Shown in pieces: positions 22,181 through 26,439 of a stretch of 26,439 nt of DNA; the first letter of the stretch is position 1, and each line of letters opens with the position of its first letter. The notes beneath the pieces were generated by a model, which was given only the letters and a program-made list of their open reading frames with translations, did not search any database and was not told the DNA's origin. Origin of the DNA: SG8-32-3 sp964514055 (GTDB lineage Archaea > Thermoproteota > Bathyarchaeia > Bathyarchaeales > Bathycorpusculaceae); NCBI GenBank assembly GCA_964514055.1, contig CAZEPB010000022.1:1-26439 (forward strand). The letters are read 5' to 3'. Both the position numbers and the translations under genes were made by a program.

Positions 22181-22822
22181 ATGGAATCTGAACTCCTGCA
22201 GAAACTCGCAAACAAATCAGTAACAAAAAAGGAGCTTCTCCAAATGGTTAAGCAAGACTTCAGCTTGCTGCCTGAGGTTCTGAACGGAGTCTCCTCGTCA
22301 AAAGCAACAATCAGATACGGATGCGCCAAGGTGTTAATGGATTTAAGTGAAGAACATCCAGAGCAACTCTATCCGCATATGGATTCTTTCATAAACCTTC
22401 TAGACAGCAAATACCGCATCATTACTTGGAACGCCATGGCTATCATAGCAAACCTGGCAAACGTTGACGAAAACAAAAAGTTTGACGCAATATTTGATAA
22501 ATACTACAGCTTTCTGAATGATGCTTATATGGTTACTGTGGCTAACGTAGTTGGCAACTCCGCCAAAATCGCACTGGCAAAACCGCACTTGACTCAAAAG
22601 ATTACGACGGAGCTTCTGAAAGTCGAAAACATCTCAACAACACCCCACCTGACAGAGGAATGTAAGAGGGTTATCGCGGAAAAAGCTATCAAGTCTTTTG
22701 CCGTTTTTTTCAGCAAAATCGAACAAAAGGAAGAGGTAATCTCTTTCGTTGAAAGACACAGCAATAGCCCAAGAAAAACCTTAAAAACGGCAGCTGAAGA
22801 CTTTCTCACGAAATTCGGTTAA
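22181..22822 (+). CDS. HEAT-repeat-like helical protein
   Basis: A 213-residue all-helical protein with HEAT-like repeats, most clearly VLNGVSSSKATIRYGCAKVL followed by MDLSEEHPEQLYPHMDSFIN and LLDSKYRIITWNAMAIIANL. Each pair of helices carries the spacing and Asp/Arg positions of HEAT units. It has no catalytic motif, signal peptide or membrane segment, so it is probably a cytoplasmic protein-binding scaffold (inference). I place the start at ATG 22181-22183, with GAGGAG 13-18 nt upstream; the frame also opens at TTG 22160, which would put the ribosome site inside the gene. It is convergent with the MEMO gene, with 43 nt between their ends. Confidence 0.75.
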   Translation: MESELLQKLANKSVTKKELLQMVKQDFSLLPEVLNGVSSSKATIRYGCAKVLMDLSEEHPEQLYPHMDSFINLLDSKYRIITWNAMAIIANLANVDENKKFDAIFDKYYSFLNDAYMVTVANVVGNSAKIALAKPHLTQKITTELLKVENISTTPHLTEECKRVIAEKAIKSFAVFFSKIEQKEEVISFVERHSNSPRKTLKTAAEDFLTKFG

Positions 22823-22865
22823 CAACTGTAAACGAAGCTTTTCCCCAAATAGCAAGAGAACGCAA

Positions 22866-23717
22866 CTATTTTTTGAAGCTTACAGCGGCGTATCCAACCA
22901 CGCTTGAGTAGTCGCCGGTTACGTCACCACTGCTTTTGTAGCATAGTAGTTTTGCTTCTTTTGCGCCCAATCCTTTCGCGGCTACTATCACAGCGGCTAT
23001 TGCTCCGTATCCGCACGCGGTTACGTTTTGGGTTTCGATAATCGAGTAGAACCGTTTTTCATCCATGGCTTCGACTGCTTTGAGCGCCATCAGGTCTTTT
23101 GCAGCTGCGTTTCTTTGTGGTTCGTAGTGAGTCATGTCTGAAGAGGCTACTACCACAGCGTTTTTGTCTGCTAAAACTTCGACTAAGGCTTTTCCAACTT
23201 CAACAACGGAGCTCAAATCCTGCATCTGGAAGCATATCGGCACGAATTTGAAATCAGCACCGTACAGATACTGCAAAAAAGGCAGTTGAACCTCGATTGA
23301 ATGTTCAAAACGGTGCGCGAGCTCATCCACATCTACAAGGCGTGTTTCTTGCACTATGCGATTAGCGGTTTCTCCGTCAATCTCCACGTCGCCCAATGGT
23401 GTGCGCCAAAAACCTTCGTTCATTAAAGCTATGGCGCTGCCGTAGGGCGTGTGGTTGGGTCCCAGAATCACCACGGTGTCGGGTTTGCCGTCCTGAGCCA
23501 ATTCATAATAGGCGTTGGCTGCCACGTGACCAGAATACATGTAACCTGCATGGGGACAGATTAAGCCAATTATTTCTCTCGGACCAGCTTCGTTGACTCT
23601 TGGAAGCTGTTTTGGACCAAACTCTTGAAGAAAACAATTTTCAATCTGTGTTTTCAGGGATTCGGCATCTCCCTCGTAGAAAGCACCAGCTTGGGTTGGA
23701 CGCCGAATTTTCGCCAT
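22866..23717 (-). CDS. MEMO1-family protein (AmmeMemoRadiSam system protein B)
   Basis: A 283-residue member of the MEMO family, related in fold to class III extradiol dioxygenases. Diagnostic blocks are IRRPTQAGAFYEGDAESLK (N-terminus), LICPHAGYMYSGHVAANAYY, VVILGPNHTPYGSAIALM, EHSIEVQLPFLQYLYGADF, VVASSDMTHYE and VTACGYGAIAAV; the His residues in PHAGY, GPNH and MTHYE line the putative active site. Human MEMO1 binds copper or iron (reported); the archaeal function is unknown. In archaea this gene often follows rpsB and eno, as here. The gap after rpsB is only 8 nt, and GAAGGAGAT within the end of rpsB can serve as its ribosome site. Confidence 0.94.
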   Translation of the reverse strand: MAKIRRPTQAGAFYEGDAESLKTQIENCFLQEFGPKQLPRVNEAGPREIIGLICPHAGYMYSGHVAANAYYELAQDGKPDTVVILGPNHTPYGSAIALMNEGFWRTPLGDVEIDGETANRIVQETRLVDVDELAHRFEHSIEVQLPFLQYLYGADFKFVPICFQMQDLSSVVEVGKALVEVLADKNAVVVASSDMTHYEPQRNAAAKDLMALKAVEAMDEKRFYSIIETQNVTACGYGAIAAVIVAAKGLGAKEAKLLCYKSSGDVTGDYSSVVGYAAVSFKK

Positions 23718-23725
23718 CGGTTTAG

Positions 23726-24412
23726 CTAATCTCCTTCATCGTCTCTTGAGAGTTTAGCTTCGAAATCCTCAATTGGCGTTGGCGGGTCTTTGTCGATTGA
23801 CAGTTCGCCTCTTTCTCGCAGAACCTGTCTTGCGAGGAGCCAGAAGATAACTGCCAAGGCTCTTCTGCCCTTGTTGTTTGTTGGTATGACCAAGTCTACT
23901 CCGGCGAATTCGTTGTCGGTGCTGCATAACGCAACTATGGGTATGCCCACTCTTGAGGCTTCTCTGACGGCTTGGGAGTCTGCTCTCGGGTCGGAAACCA
24001 CTATTACTTCTGGGTCGATGCGGTCAGCGTATGATGGGTTGGATAAGAGTCCTGGAATGAAACGACCTATTATTGGTGTGGCGCCTGTTAACGCGCAGAA
24101 CTGCCTAACTGGCTCGTGAGCGTAGAGTCTGCTTGCTGCCACAGCTATTTTTCCGGGTTCAAAGCGTGCCAAGAATTTGGCGGCGACTCTTATGCGTTCG
24201 TCAGTTTTTTGGACGTCTAGAACGAATAATCCGTCTGGTCTGACACGGTATATGAAGGGTTCCATGTCTCTTGTTTTCATTCTTGTGCCGATGTGTATTC
24301 CAGCGGACAGGAGGGTGTCTTGCGGGAGTAAGAGTTCCTCTGTCTTTGTTGTTTCCTCTTTGGTTTCAACTTTTGTTTCGAATTGGTCTTCTTTTATTTC
24401 ATCTTCTGCCAT
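23726..24412 (-). CDS. rpsB: Small-subunit ribosomal protein S2 (uS2), archaeal type
   Basis: A 228-residue uS2 protein. A Glu/Lys/Thr-rich N-terminal tail of about 27 residues precedes the fold, which begins LLPQDTLLSAGIHIGTRMKT. Further blocks are IYRVRPDGLFVLDVQKTDER, IGRFIPGLLSNPSYADRIDP, VIVVSDPRADSQAVREASRV, GIPIVALCSTDN and NNKGRRALAVIFWLLARQVL, all characteristic of archaeal/eukaryotic uS2. It binds 16S rRNA in the body of the small subunit (established). AAGGAG lies 8 nt before the ATG and overlaps the TAA of eno, so translation is probably coupled. It is the middle gene of the eno-rpsB-MEMO operon. Confidence 0.97.
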   Translation of the reverse strand: MAEDEIKEDQFETKVETKEETTKTEELLLPQDTLLSAGIHIGTRMKTRDMEPFIYRVRPDGLFVLDVQKTDERIRVAAKFLARFEPGKIAVAASRLYAHEPVRQFCALTGATPIIGRFIPGLLSNPSYADRIDPEVIVVSDPRADSQAVREASRVGIPIVALCSTDNEFAGVDLVIPTNNKGRRALAVIFWLLARQVLRERGELSIDKDPPTPIEDFEAKLSRDDEGD

Positions 24413-24424
24413 TTTCTTTTCTCC

Positions 24425-25678
24425 TTAGACTATTCTTAAATCAGCCATTTTGGCTCTGTTTCCTAAGAAATGCTCGATTCTCACTAACTCGTTTATTTTC
24501 GCGATGCGTGCTCCTTCAACAACTCCAGTTTTTATTATTGGACACTTGAACGCAACAGCTAATTGGGCTATGTGCCAGTCGCACGTGTCGCCAGAACGGT
24601 GTGACATCACCGTGGTGTATCCGTGCCTTTGGGCGTTTTCGATTGTTTCCGCAGCGTCCGTGAGCGTGCCAATCTGGTTTACCTTTATTATTATAGCGTT
24701 TGCCGCGTTAAGCGTTACTCCATGGTTTAGTCTTTCGTTGTTGGTTGTGAAAAGGTCGTCGCCGCAAATCAAACAGTTCTTAGCTTTCTTGGTGAGCATC
24801 GCGGTGCTTCCAAAGTCTTCCTCGTGGAAGGGGTCTTCAACATAAGCAAGATGATGTTTTTCAATAAGGTCTAAAAGATATTCTAATTGCTCGCCAGCGT
24901 CTCGTTTTTTTCCGTCGCGCTGGTAAACGTATTTCTCGTCTTTTTCCTTCCACAACGAGGATGCGGCAACGTCAATGCCGAAACCGCATTCAAAATCCAA
25001 CTCGTTTCCCACTTCTTCGCAGGCTTTGGCTATGACTTCGAAAGCGTCGTCGTTTCCGACGTTGGCTATCCATGCTCCTTCGGAGCTTTTTCCGCCGCCG
25101 AAGAGCTTATCCTTCTTTTTTAGGGCTTCACCTATTTTTTTGTGGATTTGCGCGTTTGCCGTTGCGGCTTCCAAGAATGTTTCTGCGCCGTGGGGAAGTG
25201 CCAGGTACTCTTGTATGTCTGGAGCTTTGCCGCGGGTGTGTTGTCCTCCGCTTATGGTGTTTCCAAGCGGATACGGAAGCGTGTTGGCGGTGTTTCCGCC
25301 TAGAAATTGGAATAGGAGAAGCCCGTGGGAGTTTGCGGCTGCTTCCACGTTGGCTAGTGAGACGGCGAAAGCGGTGTTTCCGCCTATGATTTTGAAGTTT
25401 TTTGTGCCATCAATCTCGTGGAGTGTGTTGTCGATTTCTTCTTGGAAATCAGCGTTCAAACCAGCCAGTTCAGGCGCTATCAAATCGTCGATTTTTTTCA
25501 GCGCTTGGTCAACTCCGCCTTGCGGGTAATAGGCAACTTCGGCTTTTCCGCGGCTTTTTCCCGCTGGCGCTGAGGCTCTTCCGAAGCCAGACGTGGTTAT
25601 GACATCAACTTCGATGGTGTCTTCTCCCCTGCTGTTGAAGATTTTTCTGGCGATGATGTCTTCGATGATTGCTGACAC
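24425..25678 (-). CDS. eno: Enolase
   Basis: A 417-residue phosphopyruvate hydratase, interconverting 2-phosphoglycerate and phosphoenolpyruvate in glycolysis and gluconeogenesis. The N-terminal IIARKIFNSRGEDTIEVDV is typical. Active-site blocks are TISGGQHTRGKAPDIQEYLA (His loop and substrate-binding QE), the Mg ligands in GFGIDVAAS, YVEDPFHEED and ICGDDLFTTN, the base Lys in IIIKVNQIGT, MSHRSGDT (His) and IIKTGVVEGARIAKINELVR. The length is normal for archaeal enolase. The start is a GTG at 25676-25678 with GAGG about 9 nt upstream. A TATA box at 25775-25784 gives a leader of about 70 nt. First gene of the operon; the rpoK/rpoN genes that often precede it in archaea are not here. Confidence 0.97.
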   Translation of the reverse strand: MSAIIEDIIARKIFNSRGEDTIEVDVITTSGFGRASAPAGKSRGKAEVAYYPQGGVDQALKKIDDLIAPELAGLNADFQEEIDNTLHEIDGTKNFKIIGGNTAFAVSLANVEAAANSHGLLLFQFLGGNTANTLPYPLGNTISGGQHTRGKAPDIQEYLALPHGAETFLEAATANAQIHKKIGEALKKKDKLFGGGKSSEGAWIANVGNDDAFEVIAKACEEVGNELDFECGFGIDVAASSLWKEKDEKYVYQRDGKKRDAGEQLEYLLDLIEKHHLAYVEDPFHEEDFGSTAMLTKKAKNCLICGDDLFTTNNERLNHGVTLNAANAIIIKVNQIGTLTDAAETIENAQRHGYTTVMSHRSGDTCDWHIAQLAVAFKCPIIKTGVVEGARIAKINELVRIEHFLGNRAKMADLRIV

Positions 25679-25774
25679 ACTTTTTGCCTCAAGCGCTATA
25701 CCTTTTGTTTAGCTCTTATTTACTCTTTCGGAGAGAACTGCGCTAATCTAGTGCTCGGTGTGTCTACCCCCTCC

Positions 25775-25784
25775 CTTTTATATA
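25775..25784 (-). promoter_or_regulatory. TATA box of the eno-rpsB-MEMO operon
   Basis: On the minus strand it reads TATATAAAAGGGAGGG, one of the clearest TATA elements in the window, about 97 nt before the eno start codon. Confidence 0.65.
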
Positions 25785-25814
25785 GATTGAAGCTTAGAGT
25801 GAACTGCTGTTGTT

Positions 25815-25866
25815 TAGTCAAGAAACCTTGACTAACGCTTGAGCCTGTTTGGTCAAGAAACCTTGA
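25815..25866. repeat. Duplicated palindromic element in the eno/secreted-protein divergent region
   Basis: TAGTCAAGAAACCTTGACTA at 25815-25834 is a perfect inverted repeat (8-4-8). TCAAGAAACCTTGA is repeated at 25853-25866, 35 bp further on, with the same AAAC centre. Together they lie between the eno TATA box and a TTGATAAAAAC sequence (25863-25873) that may be the TATA of the plus-strand gene. This is probably an operator pair for an unknown regulator. Confidence 0.65.
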
Positions 25867-25916
25867 TAAAAACGCTTTTACCGCGAAAAAGGCAAGCATT
25901 AATCAGGGGTTGCCCT

Positions 25917-26439
25917 GTGAAGGATAGGATGGTGTTAACTGCAGCGTTGATTTCAGCGCTTTTGTTCTCAGCTGTAGCTGTAATGCAGACAAACTTTTTG
26001 GTGAAAGCAAATTTTGTGTTTCCACCTTCAAACCCCGGAATCACTATAGAATCTCCAGCCAACAGAACCTATGAAACAAACACTCTTTCTCTGAAAGTGA
26101 CCGTTGGCACTTACAAAACTGGATACCCTGGTGGTCCTGCCTCTGAGGCAACAAGGCTGTTTACCTACGCTTTAGACGGAGGAGAACCCGAAAACATCAT
26201 CATAACAAATGCTAGCGTTGCGAGAAATCCCGGGGGCGATGTCTTTTTTGAGGGTTCAATGAGCTTGCCAGGACTGACAGAAGGACTGCACAATTTGACC
26301 GTGCGCGTGGTATTTGTTTACGACAATCCAACCTCAGAAGGATACATCGTCAGAGGTATTCACACCGAATCTGAGGCAACTGCCTACTTCAGGGTAGACA
26401 CTGTTCCGCAGAACATTTCAATCCTAATGCCTGAGAACA
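25917..26439 (+). CDS. Secreted protein (partial, runs off the window)
   Basis: This frame opens with GTG at 25917-25919 and is still open at the window end (174 residues seen). It starts VKDRMVLTAALISALLFSAV, a basic n-region and hydrophobic core of a signal peptide, and continues ANFVFPPSNPGITIESPANR and LSLKVTVGTYKTGY, with LEGLHNLTVRVVF-like phrasing (GLTEGLHNLTVRVVFVYDN): an Ig-like beta-sandwich often found in archaeal surface proteins. I prefer the GTG to the ATG at 25929 because only the former supplies the positive n-region, and AGGGG lies 8 nt upstream. Function unknown; probably anchored at its unseen C-terminus. Confidence 0.75.
   Translation, partial: MKDRMVLTAALISALLFSAVAVMQTNFLVKANFVFPPSNPGITIESPANRTYETNTLSLKVTVGTYKTGYPGGPASEATRLFTYALDGGEPENIIITNASVARNPGGDVFFEGSMSLPGLTEGLHNLTVRVVFVYDNPTSEGYIVRGIHTESEATAYFRVDTVPQNISILMPEN

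Noticed and set aside
25815..25866. CRISPR-like repeat near eno
   Set aside because: Only two copies, palindromic and in a promoter region; an operator is the better reading.
25853..26062. 69-codon minus-strand frame in the divergent region
   Set aside because: It is antisense to the signal peptide of the plus-strand secreted protein and covers the operator repeats.

Overview
The window reads as archaeal chromosome, most likely a Bathyarchaeia-like or related uncultured lineage (the lineage is inference). Supporting signs are PurP-type purine synthesis, an archaeal-type eno-rpsB-MEMO operon, TATA-box promoters with short or absent leaders, Lrp and TrmB regulators, a class III (archaeal pilin) signal peptide, PQQ-propeller surface proteins with a C-terminal membrane anchor, and a tRNA gene with an encoded CCA.

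Layout. (1) 1-3275, minus strand: a tight purine operon transcribed purE, purC, purP and a second purP cut by the window edge. PurE is of the class II (CO2-using, animal PAICS-like) type. (2) 3381-6087: a secreted beta-sandwich protein, an Lrp-family regulator with a triple TGAGA operator in front of it, a doubtful small ORF and an SPFH/band 7 membrane protein. (3) 6088-10482: an almost empty stretch, a tiny SWIM zinc-finger protein, a stand-alone ilvC that looks bacterial/fungal in type, a pilin-like adhesin and a TspO-like membrane protein. (4) 10742-19810: a tRNA-Pro-like gene followed by four direct copies of its 3' end, which split the next 9 kb into cassettes: PQQ surface protein plus TrmB regulator; corrinoid-like protein plus hybrid-cluster protein; an endonuclease/exonuclease/phosphatase protein; a secreted Cna-B-like protein. 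(5) 19812-26439: a secreted SGNH-like protein whose stop codon abuts the last copy, a PAP2/AUR1-like membrane enzyme, a HEAT-repeat protein, the eno-rpsB-MEMO housekeeping operon, and a divergent secreted protein that runs off the end.

The purine genes supply consecutive or near-consecutive steps (AIR to CAIR, CAIR to SAICAR, AICAR to FAICAR), and the overlaps of 4 nt suggest translational coupling. Eno-rpsB-MEMO is a classical archaeal housekeeping group. The part that most deserves a second look is the tRNA-anchored array: no integrase is visible, the two copies nearest the tRNA are perfect, the two distal copies are decayed, and three copies share an extra conserved arm upstream of the tRNA-derived core. 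This looks like repeated insertion of small cassettes at one tRNA gene, although a tRNA-derived repeat family or repeated 3' transcript ends remain possible.
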